Shown piece after piece: positions 23,145-34,924 of a stretch of 64,000 nt of DNA. The position numbers were made by a program, and so were the translations under genes. This stretch comes from Sipunculus nudus (Eukaryota > Annelida > Sipuncula > Golfingiida > Sipunculidae): positions 22,502,008 through 22,566,007 of the forward strand of contig CM049313.1 of NCBI GenBank assembly GCA_026874595.1, in the 5' to 3' direction. Each line of letters opens with the position of its first letter. Position 1 is the first letter of the stretch. The notes beneath the pieces are model-generated. The model made no database searches. It saw nothing but the letters and a program-made list of their open reading frames with translations, and was not told the DNA's origin.

Positions 23145-25670
23145 GATAAGTTATATTTCCTTTTTTGCTTGGCTTTGGATTTCTTTAAATAAGACAAGAA
23201 AAAAATCACCCTACTTTGAGACATTGTATGCCACTGTAAAGGAAAGAAACACATTTCTTATTGGAATACAAAGAAGGTTATATATCTATATGTGAACAAT
23301 AATTCTATAATTAATACCCTTTATATACCTTATAAGCCTATATGGCCTATATGCCAAGAGACACTAAGTTAATGTGATCAAGTGTCCTGTTTCTCTTTTC
23401 TGAAATCAAAGTTTATAACGTAAGTATATATTGATAACTACAGAGAGAATATAGAGACTGATCAGCTTTATATCGAAAAAAAATGGTACCCGCAATGTAG
23501 CCTTCATGTAAGTCATCCCTGTCGGTAAAATATTACTTGACAAAGTGGTCAAAAAGAGTTTGTCGGAAATGTTTCTATATTATTTTACAAATGTCGAACT
23601 AATTATTGGGTCATTCATAAATCTCAGACTCAGCAGCTTAGAAATAAAGAAAAAAAATTCGGACTGTTTAATTTTAGATACGAGAGTGAAAGCCGTATGT
23701 TCAATTATGCGTTTTAGTAATCAGATTTATAACACTAAAATATTACTTGTCTAAAATTCATATACAAACAGAGTGCCTGGACAAAATTAATTTGTAAAAA
23801 TGTAAGCTAGAGACCATGAGCGTAAAGATAAGTCAAAGTTTTCTAGGAAGGACTTAAATATTAAATAGATTTCACTATTTCTATAATATCTTTGGTCATA
23901 TTAATGTAAAATTGTAAACGTTTTGGCAGGAAGGCCAATTTTATTTCAAATAACAGAGAAAAAATAAATGTCTGAATTGAAGATATGTTAGTTTGTACTG
24001 CCTTCGATCTAACAAGATATCTCATATTAGAAAAACGGAATTTTACCGAATTGCCGAGTTAGTATGTCGTAAAATAAGCAAAAATTCCAGAGGCGTCGAA
24101 ATACCATTTACCGAAGTGGTCCTTCCAAGAGCAGCTAATGTGATAAAATCTTGATATACCATCAATGTAAAGTGTCGCTGCCATGTTTATCGCGCTGTAG
24201 ATTGATTCATACTCTCGCCATCGTCGTTAATCTCGCGGTGTCGTCTGCTACACTTTCACGACATCCAGACGTAGTCCTTATTTCCTTGTTTGTCTACAAC
24301 CGGATGGAGAGAATGAATAATCCCTTTACTGGAGGAATTGTATAAAGTAATGGAGAAATGACCTCAAACGAACCCTGGTGGTTCATTGCCTTACATGGTT
24401 TTCACAGATTTCAGGCAAACCTCCGAAACATTCACGGTTGTTAATTTTAACATTATGATTGTTCGTACATGTAGAACGCCTTTTGCGACATTTGATTGCA
24501 CGGGCCTTGTTTGCTGAGAAGGTGTGAGGGGGTGGTTGCAAAAGATGGACAATAGACCCCCACCCCCACCCCTTGGTATAAGATCCTCAATTATGTTCTT
24601 TTGGAATCCAACAACCTCCCCTGTTACAAACAAGACAATCCAACCCACCAATCGCTACCAGAATATTATAGTTTTCTTCACTCCAAGAACATATAATGAA
24701 ACATATATTTTGAATATATAAAAGTGATCTTGCTCACAATGCAAGTTTTTTTCATTTTTTTTAATATTAAAGTACCCCCACTGATGTACATTCAAAACAA
24801 ACTGTAATATTTGTGAAAATCAAGTGAGGCACTGATTCCTACTATATATCCTATCGCCAACTGAATCAAAGCACATGCTTGTTTGACCGGTTATAATTGG
24901 ACAAACATCAAACAAGAAAAGTTATTAACATTATAGAATAAATGATGAAAAAGATACAGCAGGGATTTTGCACAGGTTGTGCACAGACAAAAACAAGCAC
25001 GTTTATTTAGTCTCATATTTGGGTAAATATTAGAGAAAGAGATACTGATATTCTTTACAGCTCGATTTATTGTTCATATGAAGATTGACAAATACTATAT
25101 AACAGACAAAAGGCTTCCATTGCGTATGTTAAACATTTAGCCATCCGTTTCTTCAATTTTTCTGGAAAGTAAGACTTCTAATCTGATACAGCCAACTTTT
25201 GACTGAGAAAGCGCATAACCCCGCTAAATATTCGCATCCTTATGTCATAATACCATTAAATTTCTCGCCTCATAATCTAGCTGCCTGTATTGATAGGCAC
25301 ATATCGTCAATCAGATATATACATTTCTATGGCTTTTCATTTTAAATTTACAAAAAGAAAAATTAATCTATAAGCAAGTTTGGATAAATACTTACTTGCT
25401 TTAAAGTCTGCATCTCAAAAAATAACCCTGCAGCCCTTTCTTTTTTTCAGATACCTTGTACACAGGTGTCAGCTCTGGACTGGTATTCCGCTCTATTTAC
25501 ACCCGCTTAGTATGCGGTAGATATGTTTTGAACGTATTTGGATACAGACAAGAATAGAAACGCACATTTTTTTCTTGTTGATTGGTTGATTATAGTACAA
25601 CCACCATGTAAACCAACGAGAGTTAAGGTTAGGGCATGCTTGGTGAAAGGGGTTTTACATTCTACTGGAT
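23145..25670. other. Non-coding stretch downstream of the LINE
   Basis: No supported gene. A short C-rich/CCACCCCCACCCC patch lies at 24558-24572. Confidence 0.5.
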
Positions 25671-25678
25671 CCTAATTG

Positions 25679-25970
25679 GTTTCTGCAGTTTAGGGGCATG
25701 ACACAACACCCAAAGCCGGGAGATCGCGGGTTCAAATCTAAGCCAAGAATCGGTGTTATTTTCCATGGCCGGCTCCCATAATAGGTGCAGGCTTAATGAG
25801 AAGGCCATGCTCTACGGTCGTGTATCACCCACAGATGAGTGCGACTTTTGGGAGTTCCGTGGTGTTATGGCCGAGGTAAGGGGTTGATTACACACCTAGG
25901 ATCCAGAGGTCGTGAAAATAAAGGACCTGGGTAACATCAGGATATAAAATGACAGGATGTGTGTGCTTCC
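25679..25970 (+). mobile_element. tRNA-derived SINE-like element
   Basis: A box-like CAGTTTAGGGG (25686-25696; one mismatch to TRGYnnARnnG) and B box GGTTCAAATCT (25729-25739) are 43 bases apart start to start, the spacing in real tRNA genes (about 43-44). The segment between them reads like an eroded anticodon arm (CCCAAAGCCGGGAGATC). The downstream ~230 bases are GC-richer than the flanks and would be the SINE body. No clear tail or target duplication is seen, so the ends are approximate. No cloverleaf is intact, so it is not a functional tRNA. Confidence 0.55.
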
Positions 25971-25989
25971 CCATGTAACGGCGTTACAA

Positions 25990-28900
25990 ACTAACATGCA
26001 ATCCTACAGTTGTATATATTTAAGTTACGTTTCTGATAAACAAGTGAGCTGTTAGCTCCATCACTTAAAAAGATCAACCAAAACTGTCAACCGGATACTA
26101 AGTTGCAACTGCCGCCGAATCTTTATAATTCGTAGACAGGGCAAGGGAAAAGTTTAACATTAAATGGTGGAAAATAAAGAGAAAGGTATGAGTGGCCACC
26201 TTACAGTCCAGCTTCGATCGGGAAGGTGAAACTCTAATAGCGACGCACCTGGCGTGGAGACATCTAGTCCGGAAGGTACAGGGGCGTCAGTGTAGGCAAG
26301 CAGAAAACAAAATACGTGATATTCCCCATGCGGAAGGTAGCTCACAAAAACGAAACTAAGTTAAGTATTAGCCAAGGCTCATTACTTAAATGGACTTGAA
26401 TACCTCTACCAGAAGGAAAAATAAAGTCGGAACCTTGCGCGTTAAGAGGTGCCGGGACTGCGTCTGGGACGGAAGCTCTTCCTGTTACTAACGAAAATAA
26501 TATTTTTGCGCACTCTAAACCAATTTTAGTTAATGTATTTGACTTTGTTTGCGTTCATTTTGTCCGTGGAATGTCTATAGATACGCTTACAAAACATTCA
26601 GACTTGCCACGTCTGAAAGAGATAATACGAGTCATTTTTTTTTTTTCTTATATATCCTACCCGAGAAACTTTTTACATCTGTAAATTTCCTGAATATTTG
26701 TTAATGACTTCCGTAAGAGTAGGTGAGGGGTTGCATGAAGCCATATATAAAGTTTAATCAGAAGAATACTCTACAGAAAAATATAAAGACGCCCCCAATC
26801 TTCGTAGTGATTATCACAAGATGATATACAAATAATGAAAGGTTCCAGGAATCAAGGAGAATTAACTCGACAAATAAGAAAACCTTTGAACCTTCTGTTT
26901 CTCTTCTCTCTCTTTCTCTGTCTCTCTCTCTCTCATATTTCTATAAAACATGCCTACCTTTAGGTTCCTCTCTTATTACTTAAGGCAGTTTAACATTTTT
27001 GTAGTTGTATGACTGGCATAATGTCACATTATTTTCTTAATGTTTTAATTTTTGTTTGTCAGTACTTTTCATTAAATATGTGAGAGTTGTATCTCTCTGA
27101 TTACATTATTAGTGATATGTATACCACATACATGTTCTCACGCAAACATATTATATATAAACGTTTATCTATTTATGTACTTTTCTATTTCTCAGAAAGT
27201 TAATGGTTCAGACTGGGTTAATCGATTTTGTTCTTCAAAGCCATAAACGTTAGACTATAATGCATGTTAATATATATCACTAAAGTCCCTTTTTTATAAA
27301 CTAGTCCTGTATATATTAGAAGGCTATATCCATCCGCGCACCTTTTACTCCGGTCATCTTTATAAATGTGTACAGAACTTCAAATTAATCCACGGATTAT
27401 CTCTATTTCCGGCACATTATCTAAGGACATTATCAAGTAAGAGGGTTACTGGCCGTTCCCTGGCCGGCCAGCACCTTAGGGAAATCTAAACACTTCGTAA
27501 AGTACATTTACTCTGCATATTCTTACATTCCCGTCTATAGTTCAGAACCCTTTCACATGAGTGTGTCTCATGCTTATTACGGATAACAATGCATTCTGCT
27601 TTCCCCTGGAGATCACCTGCATAAATATTCGCTATGTGGAAAAACACGATTGACAGAATTCCTCAACATTATTTAAAATAAATCTACTGCTGCGCTAAAT
27701 CCGCACTTTACGGCTGATGATTAATTTAATCATATAAACTCATGCCCGTTTAACCTATATACATTTTCAAAATGTATTAGGTGAACGTGGTCTGAAATGA
27801 CCCACTTTACAAATTAACAGCGAGTCAGTGTCCTTTTATTCAGACTCATAGATTGCTACTTAACCATGTTCAACTCCATTAGTGATAATTCACTCCACTG
27901 TAACAAAAACGTGAAGAAATAAGAAAATTACGTCGATTTGACGGAGAAGAGATATGAATATTGGGATAAATAAGAAATTATAGCATTGGCATCTTCTTTT
28001 CTTCTCCGAGCATATATTCCCATCGTGCTAATAAGATAATCATGCTGTTTTTCATGAGGAACCTATTCTTATGTGTTAGATTCTGTATTTAAGAAGACAA
28101 ATAAGGCAAATTGGCTAATAATTCTCTTTTCTTTATCGCATTAGTCAGAAAAGAAACAACTTATTTTAGCTACTGTGATCGCCATATGTTGTCTGATTTC
28201 ATATTATATAAATACATTTGACACTCCAAAAGAAATATCCTTAATGTAATGGGAAATTTGGAAGGACAAGAAGATACTTTATTGCCTTGCAAAACTAATT
28301 ACAAAACGACTTCACTTCCGTGGGCAGGAATCCCTGCCGACCTGATAGCAGAAATGTAAAATCAATTAGAAATAAGCTAATTAATAACGATTTCTTTTAG
28401 CGGTATCACGTGATCTTATGATATGTGTTAATTAATCTTTGATGATAAAAGAATGATCGTAAGCGCATGGTGAATTTAGATTTGATCTCATTTCACGATG
28501 AAATAAAAAAAAAAGAAAACTGGAAGTGACCTTGCTGATAAAAAAAAGATGGAAAATTAAAACCTCGCCCCAGGTTTATTCATGTGGCAGAAAAGTAGTT
28601 ATTAAATATAATTAATATTGTGTCATTCTAGTTTTTAAAATATTATATATGGCCGTGGCTAACTACAAATGTATCCACAATGCAGACGCATCTATTCTAA
28701 AAGTAACCTGAATTCCTTGAAATTTATTGAGTTTTGTAAAATATAGACCTGATAATTTTATGCAATATGAGAGGCAGAGATTTGTATCAAATTATAATTC
28801 AATGCCCAGATTATCATCACGAATTCACAGCGTTTAAGTGCCCTTACAATCTTGGACCAAGAATTTGATCTTAATGTATCCTTTGTTCTATAGATTCCCA

Positions 28901-31370
28901 ATTCAGTGGTCTAACAACTGCTGAAATAGAAATTCCCTATGTCTGACAAGAACACAATTTGGAAACGCAATAAAGACGTTAATTGTAGCGTTGCTAGTAA
29001 TTAACAATACTGAGTAGAAAAGGATACTCCTTTTTTCCTTATTTGTGACTTATCGGGAGTTCGTTTCCCAGGTTTAAAGTCCTCGATTAGTATTTCTAGA
29101 TTAAAACTATTACAAACGGATTGATTGTCTGTTGACAAACATTCCTGATACGTTACATAGATTGGTGGTACAACATTCGTATTTCAGACAATTTTTTTTC
29201 TAATTGTTTGTTTCGCTGTAGCAGAAGTAGGTCCTTCCAGCAAATACATTTCCAGACTGACAGAAGCCCCAAGCAGTATGACCAGAGAGTAGATATTGTG
29301 CAGTAAAACAAATGGACAAATAGAAGTTGCCTGACAAAAATAAATGAAGTGTGAATGGATAAGAAAACAACCGTTACATATAACCACATATAGTGCATTT
29401 ATGTCTTGCATGGAGACCAATATATACCCAACCGCATTTTTTTTTGCCCTCTAAGTGCAATATTTATCATCTTCCATCGTACTTGATGAAGTTAACAGGA
29501 TCTCAATTTGTTATATCCATCTAAATTACTTCACATTATTATGTGGGCGTACGTGCTTCGACTTAGTGTTCTAGAAATTCTGATTCATGTGTGTGATGTG
29601 GTCTAGCAATCTAGAAATTTTGGTCCACATTAGTATTTTCGATTTGAATATACCTTAAATTTAATAATCGTTAAAATCATCTTTAGTCCAGGTTGTTATG
29701 TACGGATTCATATCTGAACATTAACGAGACCGGTCAAACGTTGATACCGATTAAAGTATACTGTAAACTTATCGTTCAACAATCTTTAATAGCACAAATT
29801 CTCAAAAAGAATAATAAATAATGGTATGTATATACATTTTTAACCAATATCAGTGTATTTGTCTGTCATATTGCTTGTATGTTTTAATCGTATGTTTATG
29901 TAGAAATGATATCATCTTAATCATCTTAATTTATATTGATTTAATATATAATTTGTGGATGGGTGCGGCTTAAGTAAAGGAAGAATGGATGAACTTTTAA
30001 GGCGTATATGGGTTACAAATTGATCCAATAAGTCAGTTTATGTCGATTTATATATACATTAACAAATTCCCATCGGCGTTGACCTCTTATAGAAAGAAGT
30101 TAAAAGGTTTTAAGGAATAAGCACTTTAATCGATTTAGATTGAGAGGTGAACTGGAAGCATTGATTACTGGCCAGCTCATGATATGTATCCGTTAATGTA
30201 CCATGTTTCATTATGTAAAATATGCCATCACATTTATTGAACAATAAACACAAAAAAATGTTTCTTTCTTTTATATGCATTCGCTTTATTTGATGTAGTG
30301 TCTGGTCTTTTCTTTTGTTGGCAAAGAAAAGAACCCGTTAAAAGTGTGGTCACACAAAGAGAGGATGTTTTCATTTTTGTATAAACATAAAGTAAAATGT
30401 TATACATAAGTAATCATTCTGTGGTAGAAGTGTCCATTGGTTAAAGGAGATAACCCTCCTACTAAAATATTAGGCATTAATATACAAAAGAAACTGCTGA
30501 ACATAGTTCATTCTTATTTTTTTATCCATAAAGTGCCTGTTTAACGTAAATGAAAAAGTAGAACCACTATTATATTAAAACCACTCCGATGTTAACGCCG
30601 ACAGCTGTTATAATTATAGATTTTCTTCATTTTTTATGCTCAGGAATATATCCTATAGTTGTCACCGATAATGCGCAAATAACCAAGCAACCACGTGTTA
30701 AAGATGACCTTATTTTACGTAAGAAAGCAGATTTCCCCAAAGCACTTTTTCTTGTGGATCTAACTGTTAGTGTAAATAAAGTATATATAAAACGCTGTGA
30801 GTGACATTTGCTGAGTCTTTCGATGGTAATTAGGGGATTGAGGCAGTGGACGTGACAAAAAAGCAGAAAAAATACTTCGTATATAACCTATTTTTTTGTT
30901 GTTTTTTTTTATCCCATAATTGAAGATATAAAGCTCTCCGAATGGAACAAGAAAGTTGACTTACTCAGTTGATAATGTTACGACTAATGCTCTGTTCTTT
31001 ACACGAAAAAATAGTGGCCACTCTTTTTATCAAGTTGACTTTGTATATAAAACGTGTCATCCCAATCTATCATAGAGACACTTCAGACATCTTATTACAT
31101 TAGAGGTGTAATAAACAATACAAATGACACTCTATGTACATAAATGCGCGGTTTTTATCTAATATACCATAAACATATTAACACCTAATGCATCCTTCAG
31201 GTGCTTAATTAATCTTCCTTTTCTTTTGCTATCTTACATATACTAGGTATGTAATGTTTGTGTAAAACAATGAATTTAATATAACTTTCATCTATGAGTA
31301 TTGTTCGTTCCCTTTATAAATGACACTATATTTACAAATGACAATACAAGTTAAAACGATGGTTAAGAAC
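25990..31370. other. Long AT-rich non-coding stretch
   Basis: A (TC)n run lies at 26900-26934. No exon, RNA gene or transposon that I can support. Could be intronic or intergenic. Confidence 0.5.
26900..26934. repeat. (TC)n microsatellite
   Basis: Interrupted TC dinucleotide run. Confidence 0.9.
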
Positions 31371-31850
31371 TTCTAGCCTTGGTCTTAACTAAGGGCAAGA
31401 AATATGTGACCGTACGTCCCCTGCGATTGTCGGGTGCCATGGAGTCGGTGGAGGTCATAGAGGATGAGGAAGGGTCTTGGTCACAATCGGCTTACGGGCT
31501 CCTATACTTCCATTTTGCGTCCACATTTTGCTCAGAATCTCACGTGCTACGCGAGTCCGTCTAGCGGAATTTCAGTGTCGCAGACAGCCCGTAAGCACGT
31601 ACGGAGTTTGTTGGATATAAATCATACTCAGCAGGCAAGTGGCACTTGCTCCCTCATTGCGTGCGTCTTAGACCACGGATTATCTTCCCGTGATATCTAG
31701 AAAATTTCGATTTGCGAACTCCCTGCTTGGGGTGCAAGTTACACTTGGGGCCTCGTTGTTCGCTGAGAATCCGTAGAGTTTGTTGGAGCTTGATTTCGCA
31801 TTATGGTGCATGACCAACTACCCCAGATTGCGCCACTGCAGCCTAAACTT
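31370..31850. repeat. GC-rich island with diverged internal repeats
   Basis: About 480 bases with markedly higher GC than the flanks. The phrase GAGTTTGTTGGA occurs at about 31604 and 31776. A second phrase, AAGTGGCACTTGCTCCCTC / AAGTTACACTTGGGGCCTC, occurs at about 31636 and 31735. The shared phrases suggest old tandem repeats or a decayed transposon. Two overlapping plus-strand frames of 61 and 78 codons cross it, but I recognise no protein in them. Confidence 0.45.
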
Positions 31851-31999
31851 AAAAAAAACTTAATTCACTAATGATGTATCCGCCCCTGCAGGTCGACGAT
31901 CAAGAAGCCATATCTAGTGTGTGTGCATGTGTTGTTGCATTTACACTCATGTTCCGAGTAAACGTGATTTGTGGTTATCTATGATCCAATGGGGGAGAC

Positions 32000-32420
32000 A
32001 ATGGGGGAGACAAAGTGTCTCGTCTGTCATCGTCGTCCGCCATCTGACATGAACGCCATAACTTTTTGACCACTCAGTATTTTTTTTATGAAATTTGACA
32101 TTTGAATTGTTTGTACCCATATCTGGGACACATTCGAAAACCGCTGACCTTGACCTTGAACCCCATAAGCAATGAGGTATTGCCTATTTATTTTCTTCGA
32201 ATTTGATACACTAATTTTACGACTTAAATCTCTGAGGAGCTCCGAAATCAGTCACCTTAACCTTCGTCCTCAAGATAAAATAATCCAAAATAAAATTTTA
32301 TGAACTTCATCACGTTTGAAGTATTATATATTTTGTTCTCCAATTTGATACATTGAGTTTTCAACAAAGTGCTTGGAGAGTTTGAAAACCAAGAGTTTTA
32401 AACTTATTATCTTGAACTTG
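32000..32420 (+). repeat. Dispersed repeat with TGACCTTGACCTTGA core
   Basis: The segment opens with a 'cgtctgtcatcgtcgtccgcc' type phrase, continues with 'aactttttgaccac' and carries TGACCTTGACCTTGA (32145-32159). A diverged second block, 'gtcaccttaaccttcgtcc', follows about 102 bases on. This style is shared with the arrays at 57.6-58.1 and 60.1 kb and is known to me from molluscan dispersed repeats. A Met-containing frame at 32324-32612 on either strand is incidental. Confidence 0.6.
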
Positions 32421-33599
32421 CTCATTAAGATTATCATCTGTGGTAATATGATTTCTGATTTCTGGAAATACATGATTAGGTTAACTTTAGAAGAAGTGTA
32501 CATGTATATATTTTTCCACATTGAGAAGGGAAACATATATGTGTTTTTGCATTGCATTCACCTATCCAACTATCAGGCTGTATCTTTGGTCAGCTGTGTC
32601 CGCCAAACATAAAGCGACCCCTAATAGCTGTGACGACTGTCTCGCTTTCGGCCAGGATAAATGAGTGACCTTATCTCACAATAGTTCAACATATTAAAGA
32701 CAAAGACATGTAATGCTGGGCCAGATTACCTCAACGAAATAATGTATGGTTTCTGAGGTGTTCCGGTAACATTCCAATAGATTGTATTAAAATCCGTTCA
32801 GAAAACGTTTGCTAACGGGCAAACCAACCAACCAGTAAAAAAACAAAGAAAAAATATTTCCAATAAAAAGGAGTATAGGAAGGATGACTTGGTTCCCGAG
32901 AAAAATTATCCTGGCAGACCGGCTTAACGTCTCCATGTAATACGCTTGTTTTATGCGTTGTTATTGTTATGTATTTGAGGAAACACAGTCATCATATGTA
33001 TGTTAGACCTAACAAGACTGCGTCACGAACGGTCCTATCTCGCGTATAAGCGACAACACCACTACGAGGAGAAAAGGCATGCAAGAAAAATCACGGAAGA
33101 AACACCGATTCAAAGCATGACAAATATTTATTTGGATGGTGCGCAGGATTGCTTTCATCTGGCGTGAATGTTGTTTTGTGCAACTGATCGCCCCGGTGCA
33201 GTGATTATTTTGAATTGTGTAAAGGAGTTAGCAAGCGGATCTAGAATGCAATATTGGCATGTACTTCGACATTTTATGAAGGAAACTAATATAATCTAGG
33301 TAAATTTAACAAATCTGGCATGAGTGTATATATGCGACCTTAAACTTGAATATGACATGCTTTGGCAAGCGTGCACGCTCTCTTTCTGTTCTGGTGGTTG
33401 ATACACGACACAATAGGCATTTTTAGGGAATTGATTGGACCAACGTCGAGTCATTACGCCAGTCAAACGGAACACTGCACTGCAAAGGTTATCTTCCAAT
33501 TAAAACAAGAAAAGTAACAAACATAAATGAGTACAAGTGAATGTACAACTGGACCCCTCATGACTTAACTGTCATCTAAGAACACCTGAGCGGCATGTC

Positions 33600-33700
33600 T
33601 GTATGCGGTCAGTAATTTAGCAAACAAACAGGACGATTAACCAATATGCTGAGTTATAACGCAAATATTTTACACAAATGTCTGATGTTGTAAGACAGAA
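33600..33700 (+). repeat. Dispersed repeat copy, pair of 18822-18915
   Basis: See the partner copy. The shared core is 'accaatatgctgagttA(T/A)AAC' preceded by 'GTCAG-AATTTA-CAAAC'. No reading frame is preserved between the two copies, which argues against a protein-coding explanation. Confidence 0.5.
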
Positions 33701-33772
33701 CGTGAACATATTAAATGATATTCCTAGTATACTTTAAGCGTACCTGATAGTCGTGTTGTCAATAATGAAGTA

Positions 33773-33819
33773 ACACACACACGCACACCCTTACACACAC
33801 ACACACATATATATATATT
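33773..33819. repeat. (AC)n(AT)n compound microsatellite
   Basis: AC dinucleotides with interruptions, followed by (AT)7. Confidence 0.95.
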
Positions 33820-34098
33820 GAAACTCCTATATGAAAATCCGCTATAGTGTGATTTTTTGTGAACATATCATTAAACTTTAAGGAAAATCGATTCCTTTTG
33901 CATTTCAATTTGATATCTTTTATTGCATTTCAGTTTGATATTTTTTATTGCCTTTGCAATTGAAAAAGATGAATTTGAAGCTTTGGAATTTACATTTAAA
34001 TGCGGCAAGTTGCATTTGAATCCAACCCTGATGTATATGGTTTATGTATATACAGGGATTACGCTGAAAATCTGCACAAACATCCTTATTTTGCATAT

Positions 34099-34922
34099 TG
34101 TTACGGAACCTAATATCAACAGATCACGTATGCGTGATGAACATAACTTTTGTCAAGGAGATAAAAAAATTCAGATTCTGTAACACTAGGCAGCGTGAAA
34201 TGTCTAGCGGAATGAATAAAGAAGTCAGTGTTTTTTTTTGTTAACGAATAACTATAATTTATACTTAAAACAACCCAAACATTACAATAAACTAAATCAA
34301 TACAATTACACAGTATAACAGCAGTATAACAACAAATCAATACAATCACACAGTAAAATAAACAAAGTGCACAGTACCTGGATACCACAACTGTCAAGGC
34401 GACAAGTCCTTTAAAATGTATAAGCCAAATAAAAGTTCACAAAAATTCTCTCGGAGAATAACAGTCCAATGTTAAGCTCTTGTAACAATCCTGAAAGTAA
34501 ACTGAAGACCAAATAAGATTCGTCACAAAAATCGGAAGAAAATCTATAATTGTCGCACGTATCGGAATAGGCCCCAAAAACTGACATACACGCTTCTGTG
34601 TCCGCTGGAATATTCTCTCTCGGCTCTAAAACACAGCCCCCTATTTATAACTTTTCACCCCCAGCCGAGAACCTTCCATTGCTCGAACATTCTAAAGAAT
34701 CAGTCCACACGTTTAAAGAACATTCCAGAACAAAAAACGCTGTGTATCTAGGGTTCAACCAATGCGGATTAAAAGCCTGCAACATCCGGTCAGGCGAGGC
34801 CGCCACAACACGAGCTTAGCGTTGCACACAAAGCAAACGCAAACGACACATGGAACATCCGTGTGCACAATAAAACAATCATCTGTAAGACCGCTGCACA
34901 CAATAAAAGGGCACCTGTAACA
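34099..34922 (-). mobile_element. Solo-LTR-like element, copy 1 (824 bp)
   Basis: The element starts TGTTACGGAACC and ends CTGTAACA on the plus strand, giving TGTTAC/GTAACA inverted ends with TG...CA termini. Copy 2 at 51116-51893 is colinear across its whole length. On the minus strand it has the order expected of an LTR. HSE-like GAACATTCCAGAA lies at 34718-34730 (perfect nGAAnnTTCnnGAAn), a second GAAcaTTC at 34685-34692, then TATAAATAG (34641-34649), then a likely start region and about 500 bases of R/U5. No primer-binding site or internal region flanks it, so it is a solo LTR or non-autonomous unit. Flanking 4-mers are ATAT and ATAA, a near match to a 4 bp target duplication. The 93-codon minus-strand frame at 34116-34397 lies in the putative R/U5 and has no recognised domain. 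Confidence 0.75.
34641..34730 (-). promoter_or_regulatory. TATA box with heat-shock-element-like motifs in solo LTR copy 1
   Basis: On the minus strand, TATAAATAGGGGG (core 34641-34649) is preceded at about 36 and 69 bases by HSE-like GAAnnTTC arrays, one of them a full three-repeat consensus (34718-34730). A reverse CCAAT-like motif lies further upstream. The arrangement is that of a heat-inducible pol II promoter, as known for some plant and animal LTR elements. Function is inferred only. Confidence 0.5.
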
Positions 34923-34924
34923 AT

